A DNA stretch of 64,000 nucleotides from NCBI RefSeq assembly GCF_011007365.1, contig NZ_WFKM01000011.1, positions 159,034 to 223,033 of the forward strand, given 5' to 3'. This DNA is from Sphingobacterium sp. xlx-96 (GTDB taxonomy: Bacteria; Bacteroidota; Bacteroidia; Sphingobacteriales; Sphingobacteriaceae). Positions within the stretch are counted from its first letter, which is position 1. Each line of letters starts with the position of its first letter. A model generated the notes under the pieces. It ran no database searches and was not told where the DNA came from. It saw nothing but the letters and a program-made list of their open reading frames with translations. This document shows positions 1 to 9,792 of this stretch, piece after piece. A program made the translations under genes and the position numbers.

Positions 1-51
1 AGTTAACGGTCATGTAAGTAAGAAAAGGAAAAAGAACCTTTAACGACAACC

Positions 52-1287
52 ATGAACGAGAATGTATTTAAGGCGAAAGCCATCTTACAAAAATATAAAG
101 AAGGAATTTGTACCCCTGAGGAAAAAGCCTGGGTGGAAGATTGGTACCTTCAAATGAATACAGAAGGGGACAAACTGACGGAAGAAAACCTAAAAACTGA
201 CCTTTTTGACCTACATTCTCGAATAGGAACCATTCCCCATGAAAAACAAAAAATCACGCATCATAAACAATTTACAGTCGTAGCCGCTGCTTGCTTGATC
301 ATTGCCCTAAGCTTCGCACTCTATTTTTATTCAAAAAAAGAAAAGCTGAGCTTCAGCGACAATAAGAATAAAGACCTGATCAGCCTAGATGTTAAGCCAG
401 GCGGTAACCGTGCTATTCTAACCCTCGCCGACGGTAGCGCCATTAACCTAAGTGATGAGCAAATAGGAATCATCATTGGAGCAGACTCAATTTCATATGC
501 AGATGGATCATCTCTTTCTACCATCCAGCGCGATAACGCAGGGTCATTATCCACAAGAAATACGAATACACCGGTACAAACTCTCGCCCTCACAACTCCC
601 AAAGGCGGCCAATACCAAGTCACCTTACCCGACGGATCCAAAGTACGCCTGAACGCTGCCACAACGCTAAAATACCCCGCCCGTTTTACCGGCAAAGATC
701 GCCGTGTTGAGCTAGAAGGTGAAGCCTACTTTGAAGTAGCTTCAGGGCGCAAGAGAAGGGATGCAAAACAAGGGGCACAAGATACGCCCTTCATCGTACA
801 AAGTGTAGGACAGGAAGTGAGAGTCCTTGGGACCCACTTCAACATAAAGGCCTATACCGATGAAAGCAATATAAAAACAACGCTAGTAGAAGGCGCTGTA
901 CAAGTAAGCTCTATTTCACAAATATCATCCCGTAAGACAAGTGATCTTTATGCACCTAACAGCCCAATCCTACTTGTTCCGGGTCAAGAGAGCATTAATA
1001 AAGACGGGAATATAATAGTACAACCCGCCGACTTCAAAACTTCCCTAGCCTGGGTCAATGATCAAATCTACTTTAAAGATGCCCCTATTGAAGACATTCT
1101 AAAAGAAGTGAGTCGCTGGTACGACATAGAAGTAGCGTATAAAACAAAACCGACCAAGGAACTCTATAGCGGAGGAATAAGCAGAAAGGCAACGTTGTCT
1201 TCTTTATTGAAGGTTCTCGAAAAAACGGGGCTACAGTTCACGTTAATAAGAACTACGCAAGGAAATAAATTGGTTGTTCAACAATAA
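52..1287 (+). CDS. FecR-family anti-sigma factor
   Basis: Inner-membrane anti-sigma factor of the FecR type, expected to hold an ECF sigma factor and release it when the partner TonB receptor is loaded. Seen: a soluble N-terminal helical region (residues 1-70), one membrane segment (about 73-93, rich in A/V/I/L), a periplasmic FecR domain including TPKGGQYQVTLPDGSKVRLN (about 182-201) and a FEV-containing EGEAYFEVA stretch, and a C-terminal DUF4974-like domain (about 340-405). The 411-aa length is normal. It directly precedes a SusC/SusD pair, the usual order sigma - FecR - SusC - SusD; the sigma gene would lie just outside the left edge. The start is the first ATG after a purine-rich stretch. 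Confidence 0.93.
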   Translation: MNENVFKAKAILQKYKEGICTPEEKAWVEDWYLQMNTEGDKLTEENLKTDLFDLHSRIGTIPHEKQKITHHKQFTVVAAACLIIALSFALYFYSKKEKLSFSDNKNKDLISLDVKPGGNRAILTLADGSAINLSDEQIGIIIGADSISYADGSSLSTIQRDNAGSLSTRNTNTPVQTLALTTPKGGQYQVTLPDGSKVRLNAATTLKYPARFTGKDRRVELEGEAYFEVASGRKRRDAKQGAQDTPFIVQSVGQEVRVLGTHFNIKAYTDESNIKTTLVEGAVQVSSISQISSRKTSDLYAPNSPILLVPGQESINKDGNIIVQPADFKTSLAWVNDQIYFKDAPIEDILKEVSRWYDIEVAYKTKPTKELYSGGISRKATLSSLLKVLEKTGLQFTLIRTTQGNKLVVQQ

Positions 1288-1467
1288 ATTTGATAATAAA
1301 CACAGTGTTTTCACCTTAAAAAACTAAAACCATGACATAGCAATCCACACATTATCCAACAAAAGGACATTTAAAAAAAACCGAAACGTCGTAAGGAAAC
1401 GCTCCGGTTAAAATGGAATAGTCATTTATCATTCAACAGATTCTTAAAACTAAACCAAAACAAAGTT

Positions 1468-4400
1468 ATGAATTTTTCTATAGGTTTACCCCATGTATTT
1501 AATTGCCGAGACAAGACAATCTTTAAATACCTCATCATCATGAAACTGACCATCCTGATCATCATATTAACTTGCCTGAAAGTGTCGGGCACTGTTTATG
1601 GGCAAAGCGTGACATTATCAGAAAGAAACCAAACCTTAACTGAGGTGTTCAAGAAGATCGAAATCCAAACCGGCTACACGTTCTTCTACAAGAATAATGC
1701 ACTTAAAGGAGCTTTAAAAGTAACTGTGGATCTGAAAGGAATCGGCATAGAGCAAGCTTTAAAAAAAATAATGGCTGATCAGCCGTTGAGTTTCGAGATA
1801 ATTGATAAGACAATCGTGATTAAGGATAGCCCTAAGGCGAATTTATCGCATTCTGAAATTGCGTTGCAATTACTTACCATAAAGGGAAAAGTGACTGACA
1901 GTATAGGGAATCCACTAATAGGGGCTACGATAAAAGTTAAAGGGACACAGCATGCCGTATTAACAGATGGTCAAGGATCCTTTACACTAAGAAATGTAGA
2001 GAAAGATGCCGTTCTTATCATAACGTTCCTAGGCTATAAACCTCAAGAACGAAAAGTATCTGCGGATATGGGGACAATTATCCTGTTCGCTAATCAAGCC
2101 GATTTAAATGAAGTAGAAGTAGTAATGAATACAGGCTTCTATACTGTGCCTAAAGAAAGGGCTACAGGAAGTTTTACCCACATCGATAATGCAACATTAA
2201 ACCGTGCCGTAGGAGGCAACATTTTACAGCGACTTGAAGGGATAGCATCAGGAGTACAGTTTGTAAAAGCAAATGGCACCGAGGCAAAGGATATCCGAGT
2301 CAGAGGGGTAGCGACAATTATGTCCCATGATTCCCCCTTAATTGTAGTCGATAATTTTCCCTATGAAGGTGATATCAATAATATCAATCCTAATGATGTG
2401 GAAAGCATCACCGTTTTGAAGGACGCAGCTGCAGCCAGTATCTGGGGAGCGAGTGCTGGAAATGGGGTGATCGTTATCACTACTAAGCGAGGGCAGTTTG
2501 GTGAGAAAGCAAAGGTTTCTTTAAATAGCAATGTTACCATAGGTGAAAAGCCAGATCTTTTTTATAGTCAGAAACGACTTCCCAGCGAAGTCGTTATGCA
2601 GATAGAAAAGGAGAAGTACGAAAAGGGGGGGTATTATTTGCCCGGCACTAGTCAAACACCTTTTCCTGAATATGTAGAATTGCTCATTCAATATAACAAC
2701 GGCAATGGAACATTAAGTGAAGCAGATTTTTTAGCAAAAGTACAACAGTTAAAAAATACAGATGTTCGAGAAGAAGCCCTAAAGTACTTATACCAATCGT
2801 CCATTAATCAACAATATGCATTCAACGTAAAGGGAGGTGGCGATTTTTACCGCTACTTTGGATCTGCAGGCCAAGATAAGAATAGAAGCAATGTAATCGG
2901 GGATGATAATGAGAGACTTAACATCAGCTTACAAAACACCTTTAAACCTACGAAAGGGCTGGAGTTGAATGTAGGAATGTGGTATACGCAACAAAAAGCG
3001 CAAAATAACGGATTAGTATTGAGTAGTCTCAGTGGTTTAGGCGCTGTTTATTTATCCCCTTATATTCGATTGAAGGATGAAGGAGGTGCTTTACCTATCG
3101 TCAAAGACTATCGGTTACCGTATGTCAATGCCGCACAAGAGTCTGGCCTATTAGATTGGGCCTATAGACCTTTAGATGAGCAGCGGTTAACAGATAGATC
3201 ATCCAAAAGCACCGAGATTAAGCTTACTGGCGGAATAAATTACAGCTTTTTGGACCATTTCAATTTCAGTGGGACCTATCAATATGTAAAAAGCAGCGGT
3301 GGAAGTATCCAAGAGTACGATAAAGACAGTTATTATGTCAGAAATTTGGTCAATCGTTATACACAGGCTAATGGAAAAAGAGAAATCCCTTATGGCGGTA
3401 TTTATTCAAGTACCAATAACCGCGAAATTTATTCCCACTCGGGAAGGGCGCAACTGAATTATAATCAAACATTTGGTGAATTACATTCGGTAACTGCACT
3501 AGTGGGGACGGATATCCGCGAAGTAGTTCAGAATACTTTTCCAGGATACCAATTATTTAATTATGACCCAAATTTATTGACCGGTACAAGGTATTATGAT
3601 TACACAAAGTCTTTTCCAACTCGTCCGAATGGGACAGGGCGGATACCTTTTACTAATGAGAATAATACCAGATTTACAGATCGCTATCTTTCTTATTTTG
3701 GTAATGGTAGCTACATTTATAATCAACGATATATAATATCAGCTTCAGCTCGTTGGGATGGGAGCAACTTGTTTGGCGTTAAAACCAGTCAGAAAGGAAC
3801 CCCGCTCTGGTCGGTAGGAGCAAGTTGGGAAGCCAGTAAAGAAGGTTTTTATAGCGTAGAATGGTTGCCCTATTTGCGTTTAAGAACCACTTATGGAAGC
3901 AGTGGTAATGTAAATTCAAGCGTTAGTGCTTTTCCTGTAATGCGAAATATGGGTATTGAGTCAATAACTAGTTTTCCCTATGCCAATCTTTTGAGTATTG
4001 GAAACCCGTCTTTGCGGTGGGAACAGGTCAATACACTTAATCTAGGGGTTGATTTTGGCAGTAAGAATAGAAGGATTGCCGGAAGCTTGGAGTACTATAT
4101 TAAGGATGCCCAAGATTTGATCGGAGCAGATTATTTACCACCTAGCACGGGCGTTGTCACAGGAGGCACTGCATCATCATCAAACATCATTAATTATGCA
4201 AATTTACTGACAAAAGGATTAGATTTACAGCTAAACACCAAGAATCTAGTAGGCGCATTTCAATGGAATTCGTCATTTTTAGTAAGCAAAGTCAGGAATA
4301 AGATAACACACTTTAATACCAATAACAAAGTAAGATTGGATAATTATATTAACGCAAACTCTGCTCCTTCAATAGGTAAAAGTCGCGATATAGTTTATGC

Positions 4401-5013
4401 AATACCTTGGTATGGATTAGATCCAGAAACAGGTCAACAGTTAATGTATATCGACGGTACCAAAACCAGTGATTACACAGCCTTCTATAACAGTCTTTCT
4501 GTCGAAGATCTTGTTGAGGCAGGGGTAAGTGTAGCGCCCTATTTTGGATCTGTTAGAAATGATTTCACATGGAAGAACTTCTCATTTTCAGCATTGGTTT
4601 CCTGGAAAGCAGGCTATGTGTTTCGTCGTACATCATTGTCACCTGGCGTTGAATATCTAGGCGAATACCATATGGATTATTTTAAACGTTGGAAGTCTCC
4701 GGGTGATGAATTAAATACAGTTGTCCCGGCACGAGCAGACAAGGTGATATCAGGTTCAGGTACGGTGTATTGGAATTCCGAGGCATTAATTACCAAAGGT
4801 GATCAGATACGACTTCAGGATATCAATATTAGTTATACGTTGAGACCTCAGCAGATCGGTAAACTGCAAATTCAACGAATCCGCATTTATGCTTATGCAC
4901 GTAATCTCGGTGTAATTTGGAAAGCCAATAAGCATAACATCGATCCTGATTACCCAAACGCAGAATATACTAGTCCGAAGACGCTTGCTTTAGGCTTACA
5001 AATTGATTTTTAA
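1468..5013 (+). CDS. SusC/RagA-family TonB-dependent outer-membrane receptor with STN domain
   Basis: Outer-membrane TonB-dependent transporter of the SusC/RagA type, importing an unknown substrate (glycan or peptide oligomer). Seen: signal region (about 25-46, ending in VYGQS), STN secretin/TonB short domain (about 47-115), CarboxypepD_reg-like domain (about 138-210: KGKVTDSIGNPLIGATIKVKG), plug domain with IRVRGVATI and DVESITVLKDAAAASIWG (about 215-340), then a beta-barrel ending in the aromatic terminus LGLQIDF. The STN domain fits control through the upstream FecR/ECF pair. Start at 1468 gives a long N-terminal leader; an internal ATG at 1540 just before the hydrophobic core is an alternative. 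SusD starts 10 bp downstream. Confidence 0.95.
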   Translation: MNFSIGLPHVFNCRDKTIFKYLIIMKLTILIIILTCLKVSGTVYGQSVTLSERNQTLTEVFKKIEIQTGYTFFYKNNALKGALKVTVDLKGIGIEQALKKIMADQPLSFEIIDKTIVIKDSPKANLSHSEIALQLLTIKGKVTDSIGNPLIGATIKVKGTQHAVLTDGQGSFTLRNVEKDAVLIITFLGYKPQERKVSADMGTIILFANQADLNEVEVVMNTGFYTVPKERATGSFTHIDNATLNRAVGGNILQRLEGIASGVQFVKANGTEAKDIRVRGVATIMSHDSPLIVVDNFPYEGDINNINPNDVESITVLKDAAAASIWGASAGNGVIVITTKRGQFGEKAKVSLNSNVTIGEKPDLFYSQKRLPSEVVMQIEKEKYEKGGYYLPGTSQTPFPEYVELLIQYNNGNGTLSEADFLAKVQQLKNTDVREEALKYLYQSSINQQYAFNVKGGGDFYRYFGSAGQDKNRSNVIGDDNERLNISLQNTFKPTKGLELNVGMWYTQQKAQNNGLVLSSLSGLGAVYLSPYIRLKDEGGALPIVKDYRLPYVNAAQESGLLDWAYRPLDEQRLTDRSSKSTEIKLTGGINYSFLDHFNFSGTYQYVKSSGGSIQEYDKDSYYVRNLVNRYTQANGKREIPYGGIYSSTNNREIYSHSGRAQLNYNQTFGELHSVTALVGTDIREVVQNTFPGYQLFNYDPNLLTGTRYYDYTKSFPTRPNGTGRIPFTNENNTRFTDRYLSYFGNGSYIYNQRYIISASARWDGSNLFGVKTSQKGTPLWSVGASWEASKEGFYSVEWLPYLRLRTTYGSSGNVNSSVSAFPVMRNMGIESITSFPYANLLSIGNPSLRWEQVNTLNLGVDFGSKNRRIAGSLEYYIKDAQDLIGADYLPPSTGVVTGGTASSSNIINYANLLTKGLDLQLNTKNLVGAFQWNSSFLVSKVRNKITHFNTNNKVRLDNYINANSAPSIGKSRDIVYAIPWYGLDPETGQQLMYIDGTKTSDYTAFYNSLSVEDLVEAGVSVAPYFGSVRNDFTWKNFSFSALVSWKAGYVFRRTSLSPGVEYLGEYHMDYFKRWKSPGDELNTVVPARADKVISGSGTVYWNSEALITKGDQIRLQDINISYTLRPQQIGKLQIQRIRIYAYARNLGVIWKANKHNIDPDYPNAEYTSPKTLALGLQIDF

Positions 5014-5023
5014 TTTAGAAGAA

Positions 5024-6415
5024 ATGAAAGTATTAAAACATATAATGGTTGTAATATTCTTTTCTGCTTTAACTTCTTGTGGGAAAGAATTTTTGGACAA
5101 AAAAAGGGATATGGCTTTGGCAATTCCCTCTACAACTGCCGATTATCAGGCGCTATTAGATAGAATGGGGATAATGAATACCCAACAATCCTATGCCTTA
5201 AGTTTGGCTGGAGCAGATGAATATAAGGTCTCGGATCAAGTATGGGAAAATGGGCTTACCGGTACTGACGTGTATCTGAAAAATGCCTATGTGTGGGAAA
5301 AAGATGTGTTCGAAGAACTTGAATCTAAAGATTGGAATAATGCCTACCAACGAATATTGCATGCCAATCTGATTTTGGATATAAATAGAGTTTCTCCTAA
5401 AGCGGGCGAGCAGAATGCCTGGAATAATGTGAAAGGAAGTGCATTGTTTATTCGAGCATTGAATTTCTATCAACTGGCTCAGCTTTTCTGTAAACCATAC
5501 GACGCACAAACGGCAAAGAACGATCTAGGGGTACCGATTCGTTTGGACTATGATGTTACGGTGAAATACGATCGAGGTACTGTCGAAGAACTGTATCAAC
5601 GAATGATAGAAGATTTAAGAACTGCGGCTCAACTTTTACCTGATCGAGCAGAGCATATCTTCCGTCCTTCACGGATAGCCGCAAATCATCTATTAGCCAA
5701 AATTTATCTGAGTATGGGTAAATACGAATTGGCATTGGAACATGTTAATACAAGTTTAGGAATCCAAAACACGTTATTAGATTATAATACCTTAAACTTA
5801 AACACAGTCAATACCTTTCCTGCCGGCGACTATGCAGTCTCGAATCCCGAAGTATTTTATTTTTCCACGAGTATAGTAATGGAAATACTTTCATCTTCGC
5901 GGGTTACCAACATTCCGGATGAGATTTATACTATGTATGAGCTAAATGACCTACGAAGAGGAGCTTACTTTACTATGCAACCCGATGGTAGGCGTACTTT
6001 TAAAGGCTCTTATCAATTTAATCAGTCGGCAATGTTTACTGGTTTTGCTACCGATGAGTTATGGCTGATGAGCGCAGAATGTAAGGCTAGATTGAAAAAT
6101 TATCAGGGCGCAATGGAAGATGTAAATCATCTATTAAAGTATCGTTATAAAACAGGAACCTTTGAGCCCTTCGTCGTGGAAGGTGAAGACAATATATTGG
6201 CCTTTATTTTAAAAGAAAGAAGAAAACAATTGTTTTTTAGAGGAGTTCGTTGGGAGGATTTGCGCAGGTTAAATAAGGATCCCCGATTTGCGACAACCTT
6301 AGTTCGTGAAGTGGCAGGAAAGAGATATGAGCTCGTTCCAAATAGTCCCCGGTGGGTATGGCCGATTCCAAAGAATGAAATTGAACTCAATAATCTACCA
6401 CAAAATGAACGGTAG
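5024..6415 (+). CDS. SusD/RagB-family surface lipoprotein
   Basis: Surface lipoprotein that caps the SusC barrel and binds substrate. I place the start at ATG 5024 (MKVLKHIMVV) because this gives a lipoprotein signal peptide with lipobox LTSCGKEF; the longer frame opens at a TTG inside the end of susC. RagB/SusD features: N-terminal FLDKKRD motif right after the lipidated Cys, TPR-like helices (LFIRALNFYQLAQLF; ANHLLAKIYLSMGKYELAL) and the C-terminal ILKERRKQLFFRGVRWEDLRRL followed by WPIP. Length about 464 aa, slightly shorter than many SusDs. Co-transcribed with susC; a strong hairpin terminator follows at 6512. Confidence 0.94.
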   Translation: MKVLKHIMVVIFFSALTSCGKEFLDKKRDMALAIPSTTADYQALLDRMGIMNTQQSYALSLAGADEYKVSDQVWENGLTGTDVYLKNAYVWEKDVFEELESKDWNNAYQRILHANLILDINRVSPKAGEQNAWNNVKGSALFIRALNFYQLAQLFCKPYDAQTAKNDLGVPIRLDYDVTVKYDRGTVEELYQRMIEDLRTAAQLLPDRAEHIFRPSRIAANHLLAKIYLSMGKYELALEHVNTSLGIQNTLLDYNTLNLNTVNTFPAGDYAVSNPEVFYFSTSIVMEILSSSRVTNIPDEIYTMYELNDLRRGAYFTMQPDGRRTFKGSYQFNQSAMFTGFATDELWLMSAECKARLKNYQGAMEDVNHLLKYRYKTGTFEPFVVEGEDNILAFILKERRKQLFFRGVRWEDLRRLNKDPRFATTLVREVAGKRYELVPNSPRWVWPIPKNEIELNNLPQNER

Positions 6416-6511
6416 TTCAAGAATAGTAATTTTACACTTAATGAGCCGACATAAATTCGTTTAATTTGTTAGTTTTCTAAAAAGGACTCATCAAAAGCCA
6501 TTAAGGTAAAT

Positions 6512-6547
6512 CAAAAGCCATTTCTGTTGTTTAAGAAATGGCTTTTG
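6512..6547 (+). terminator. Hairpin terminator after the susCD operon
   Basis: Perfect 14-bp inverted repeat (6512-6525 and 6534-6547, CAAAAGCCATTTCT and its complement) with an 8-nt loop, 96 bp after the susD stop. The arms carry A/T runs that make it workable from both strands, so it may also end transcripts from the relic on the other strand. Confidence 0.75.
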
Positions 6548-6554
6548 GCGTTAT

Positions 6555-6775
6555 AGAAAGTTATTATAATTCTTACCCTTTCGAAACGACTCCCAATTAT
6601 CATCATAATAAGCCTGGCTTCAAATAATGCTTGTATTTCGTTCCAAAATTCAGAAATTCCCCTTTGATAAAGTCTAGTGCCCGAAGGGGTACTTCCTTCG
6701 GCCATGACGATAGCTTGCGGATTTTGTTCGGTAAAGTCCAATACAGCTCTGGCGACAGTGGAAAGTACTTTCTTA
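6555..6775 (-). pseudogene. DUF6934-family gene fragment, frameshifted (copy 1)
   Basis: A 3' fragment nearly identical at nucleotide level to the fragment at 25443-25750 (shared over about 210 bp, diverging just after the codons for KKVLSTV). The readable part contains FTEQNPQAIVMAEGSTPSGT and RLYQRGISEFWNEIQALFE. Compared with the other copy it carries a small deletion around 6610, after which the frame changes and runs into the susCD terminator. The family name DUF6934 is from memory of the motif KGSTPxRTRLYQMGI; these are Bacteroidota proteins of unknown function, often toxin-like by context. Not functional. Confidence 0.6.
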
Positions 6776-6914
6776 TATGATTTTTTTTCTACCAGTCGCA
6801 GTTCAATAAAAAGTTGTATCTTACAATGATTAGTAATCTAAGTAAGAACCTTTTGTAAATCATTTGTGCAAAAGAAGATAAGAGGATTAATCGACAAAAT
6901 AAGATCAAAAGTAA

Positions 6915-6922
6915 GTACCTTT
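6915..6922 (+). promoter_or_regulatory. TACCTTTG -7 promoter element, near-leaderless
   Basis: Exact match to the Bacteroidota -7 consensus TAnnTTTG, ending only 7 bp before the ATG at 6930. Transcription starting the usual few bases downstream would begin at or next to the start codon, so the ImmA mRNA may be leaderless. No clear -33 TTTG is visible at the expected distance. Confidence 0.5.
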
Positions 6923-6929
6923 GTATATT

Positions 6930-8072
6930 ATGGCAGTAACGATTCCAGTTAAAGAGCATATTATCACATGGGCATTAGCACGTGCAGGATATGATTTGAC
7001 GGCGTTTTCTCTCAAATATCCGAGTTTGAAGGTCGAGAAATGGTTGTATGGAGAAAAACAACCGACCGTTAAGCAATTAGAGGACTTCTCCAAAAAGGTC
7101 CATGTGCCTTTTGGTTACCTCTTTCTCGAAGAACCACCTAGTGAAACTATAGAATTTCCGTTTTTCAGAACAGGGCATAAAACACCGAGTTATAAGGTGA
7201 GCCCCAATGTTTATGATACCATTTTAGATTTAAGCCGACGTCAAGACTGGCTACGCGACTACCTGCAACAGTTGGATGCGAGGCCATTAGAATATGTGGG
7301 TCGATTCGATGTCGGTACTCCGGTAGATCAGTTTGTTCATGATCTTCGCAAAACACTAGATCTTAGAGCGGGTTGGACTTTAGCCAGCCCAACTTGGGAA
7401 GACACGCTTACTGTGCTCATGGATGCTATAGAGCGGGTAGGGATTATAGTTATACAAAACGGCGTAGTAGGCAATAATACCAGCCGTTCTATACCTGTAG
7501 ACGAGTGTCGAGGTTTTGTGTTGGTCGATGAGTATGCACCATTTCTATTTGTCAATAATAGCGATGCCAAGGCAGCGCAACTATTCACATTGGTTCATGA
7601 GCTTGCACATGTATGGTTGGGCAAGAGCGCAGGGTTTAACCAAGATCAATTATTGCCGGCCGATGATCCAATAGAGTCTTTATGCGATAGCGTGGCAGCC
7701 GAGTTCTTGGTACCTGCCCATTTATTAAAAGATGTTTGGACAGATATTCGAGATATCCGCATGCTTTCTACACGGTTCAAAGTAAGCCCTGTAGTCATTG
7801 CCCGACGGGCGCTAGATTTAGGTATGGTCAGTAAAGCGCTATTTTTTGAATTTTACAACCAGTATATGGAAGCTGTGCGACTCAAAAAAGAGCAGAGTAG
7901 TGGAGGGGGAGATTTTTATAGAACCAGTAAAAGACGTGTCAGCCCGACATTCGCCAGTTATGTAGATAGCGCAGTTAAGAGCGGTGCTATTACCTATCAG
8001 GATGCATTTAAGCTTACAGGTATCTTTGGAGACGTTTACACTAGATTTATACGAGATATTGTCATAAAATAA
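6930..8072 (+). CDS. ImmA/IrrE-family metallo-endopeptidase with N-terminal HTH-like region
   Basis: Zinc peptidase of the ImmA/IrrE (COG2856) type. Seen, numbering from ATG 6930: N-terminal region resembling an XRE-type helix-turn-helix (about 8-60: LKVEKWLYGEKQPTVKQLEDFSKK), then the gluzincin motif HELAH (H223, E224, H227) and the downstream glutamate in SVAAEFLVPAHLL. The longer frame opens at a TTG inside the promoter, so ATG 6930 is preferred. The next gene, a PIN-like DUF4411 protein, starts 6 bp after the stop; such pairs are annotated as type II toxin-antitoxin candidates, with the ImmA-like protein as regulator/antitoxin. Substrate unknown; the PIN partner is the natural guess. Confidence 0.9.
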   Translation: MAVTIPVKEHIITWALARAGYDLTAFSLKYPSLKVEKWLYGEKQPTVKQLEDFSKKVHVPFGYLFLEEPPSETIEFPFFRTGHKTPSYKVSPNVYDTILDLSRRQDWLRDYLQQLDARPLEYVGRFDVGTPVDQFVHDLRKTLDLRAGWTLASPTWEDTLTVLMDAIERVGIIVIQNGVVGNNTSRSIPVDECRGFVLVDEYAPFLFVNNSDAKAAQLFTLVHELAHVWLGKSAGFNQDQLLPADDPIESLCDSVAAEFLVPAHLLKDVWTDIRDIRMLSTRFKVSPVVIARRALDLGMVSKALFFEFYNQYMEAVRLKKEQSSGGGDFYRTSKRRVSPTFASYVDSAVKSGAITYQDAFKLTGIFGDVYTRFIRDIVIK

Positions 8073-8078
8073 CCAAGT

Positions 8079-8579
8079 ATGTCCTGTTATATTCTGGATA
8101 CCAACTTCTTTGTACAGGCACACCGTCAGCACTACCCATTTGATGTGTTCCCAAGTTTTTGGGATACCGTACATAGGCTCTGTCAGGAAGGTGTTCTAGT
8201 GAGCATAGATAAAGTATACAATGAGTTAAGACATAACAATGATGCCCTCACAAAGTGGGTAGATGATTGTTTAACAAAAGAATTCTTCGTCTCTACCGAA
8301 GCCATAATCCCACATTATGCAGAGGTAGTAAAATGGGCAACATCAAAGTCTAGTCATTACAAGCCCGCCGCTTTGAGTGAGTTTCTGCATGCAGACGAAG
8401 CTGATGCATGGCTTGTAGCCTATGCACTCGCTGATCGTGATAACCGCCATCTTATCACACATGAGGTCAGTAGACCTGAGGCACGCAACAAGATTAAGAT
8501 CCCAGAAGCCTGTAAAGCCGTAAATGTTGGCTTTATGGATAGCATAACTATGTTTAGAGCAATAGGTGTACGTATTTAA
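8079..8579 (+). CDS. DUF4411 PIN-like domain protein, putative toxin
   Basis: A 166-aa PIN-fold protein of the DUF4411 family, predicted metal-dependent RNase. Acidic residues expected for a PIN active site are visible: YILDTNFFVQA at the N terminus (D7), a glutamate in VYNELRH, and the block HADEADAWLVAYALADRD near residues 107-124, followed by ITHEVS. It follows the ImmA/IrrE gene by 6 bp, so the two are translated from one message. Toxin activity is inferred from fold and pairing. Confidence 0.85.
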   Translation: MSCYILDTNFFVQAHRQHYPFDVFPSFWDTVHRLCQEGVLVSIDKVYNELRHNNDALTKWVDDCLTKEFFVSTEAIIPHYAEVVKWATSKSSHYKPAALSEFLHADEADAWLVAYALADRDNRHLITHEVSRPEARNKIKIPEACKAVNVGFMDSITMFRAIGVRI

Positions 8580-8585
8580 TTTTAT

Positions 8586-8990
8586 TTATACAATCACCAA
8601 TCGCAAAATCTGTTTACAAAATCCTAATCCTGCACCGAGCCATCCTCTTTCAGTATACCCAGGTAGATACCATCTTTCAGCCCCACCTCTTGCAATCTTT
8701 GAGGAGCCAATTTGGCTCCTCAAAGATTGGTGTTCCTTTTCAGTAAGCTCAAACATAAATTCTGACGGAAAGCGCTCCAAGTTACGACGCACTTGTCTTT
8801 TTAACTGTTTTGTCTCCACTCCATAAAGTTCCGCAAGGTCACTATCAAGCATGACCTTCTGCCCACGAAAGACGTAAATTCCGAAGGACTCCATTTTCCC
8901 TTATAAAACAATTGACTCAAAATGAATTCTATTCATCAATACCTCATCTGCGAGGTTCGTATCTACTGCGTTTGCTCGATGCCGTTCCAT
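8586..8990 (-). pseudogene. ORF6N-domain gene, decayed (copy 1)
   Basis: Relic of an ORF6N (KilA-N-related) DNA-binding gene. Translation from ATG 8990 gives an N-terminal leader matching the intact gene at 24318-24902 (ending in DEVLMNRI), then about 50 bp of unrelated sequence with a stop, after which the domain resumes as IYVFRGQKVMLDSDLAELYG and continues to about residue 80 of the later frame. The 3' half is missing; the remaining tail diverges and ends at 8586. It lies convergent to the DUF4411 gene. Four ORF6N copies exist in this window and only one is intact. Confidence 0.75.
8694..8728. repeat. Perfect 35-bp palindrome inside ORF6N copy 1
   Basis: Two 17-bp arms around a single central base; the core reads GAGGAGCCAA t TTGGCTCCTC. 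It falls on codons for SLRSQIGSSK. The homologous sites in copies 2 and 3 are also palindromic but with different bases, changed in pairs (see findings). Confidence 0.85.
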
Positions 8991-9148
8991 AACCTAGCTG
9001 TTTGGTTATACTAAGATACTAATCTAAAACACAAAAACTAAATATATTAGCTTTTGAATTCTAAAAACCATACCGAATATATAATTATAAAGCTATCGGT
9101 CGTAAAGGATTATCACGATTTATTTTAGGTTAGTTATTTCAATCAGTG

Positions 9149-9646
9149 CTAATTCTGTCGAAACCCCAGTCCGACATTTTTCTTAAATAGTATGCAGAAT
9201 GCTTCATCAGCGCGTCCATATAGCTTTTCGTAGCCGTCCAATTTATTAAGGTAATTATTCAATTGGCTATTCGTCAATGTCGATATCAACTGCAAATTTG
9301 GAATATAAAAAGGGAACTGACTGTTGCTTGGATTATGTGTATTTAAAAACAAGGCATCGCTATAACTGTCAAAGTCAAGGACAATAGAATAGAGTTGAAA
9401 TTCTTTTTTCAATTGTTTAGTCTTGTCTACGAGCAAATCAAAGTGTCTAAACAATTTGTCTAGATGTGGCTTTCGTCTTTTAAAGCTATCGTTACCATAT
9501 CCTTTGCAATCAAAATGTAGATGCCAATTGTCAAACCAGGCGTCAGGATTGTCAAAATCAAGGCAGGTCGAGTCGTTAAGTTCGTTTTTAAATACAAGAT
9601 TTCTATAATATCTTTTGAGTCCCCTATGTTTCCGAATTCTGTTCAT
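9149..9646 (-). CDS. Hypothetical protein, 165 aa
   Basis: I do not recognise this protein. It is soluble, rich in Asn, Leu and aromatic residues, with an N-terminal basic stretch (MNRIRKHRGLKRYYRNLVFK), a block with several His and Asp residues (DNWHLHFDCKGYGNDSFKRR), and no signal peptide or membrane segment. The end contains CILFKKNVGLGFRQN. It stands alone, with the divergent or convergent neighbours more than 100 bp away. The open frame with few shadows on the other strand and an ordinary start supports a real gene. Confidence 0.55.
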   Translation of the reverse strand: MNRIRKHRGLKRYYRNLVFKNELNDSTCLDFDNPDAWFDNWHLHFDCKGYGNDSFKRRKPHLDKLFRHFDLLVDKTKQLKKEFQLYSIVLDFDSYSDALFLNTHNPSNSQFPFYIPNLQLISTLTNSQLNNYLNKLDGYEKLYGRADEAFCILFKKNVGLGFRQN

Positions 9647-9792
9647 GTCATTTTATTGCTATCCTGGATCATATATCCACTGCCATTCCACCATCAGAAA
9701 GTTGTCCGTCGTAAATCCCACTTTTAGAACGACGGCCAGCCGCCAAAGTGATTACCTACTTCATTGGCCAAACGAAGTAGAATTGATATCAC

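Noticed and set aside
6511..6741. 76-aa - strand protein
   Set aside because: It is a frameshifted fragment of the DUF6934 gene running into the susCD terminator.
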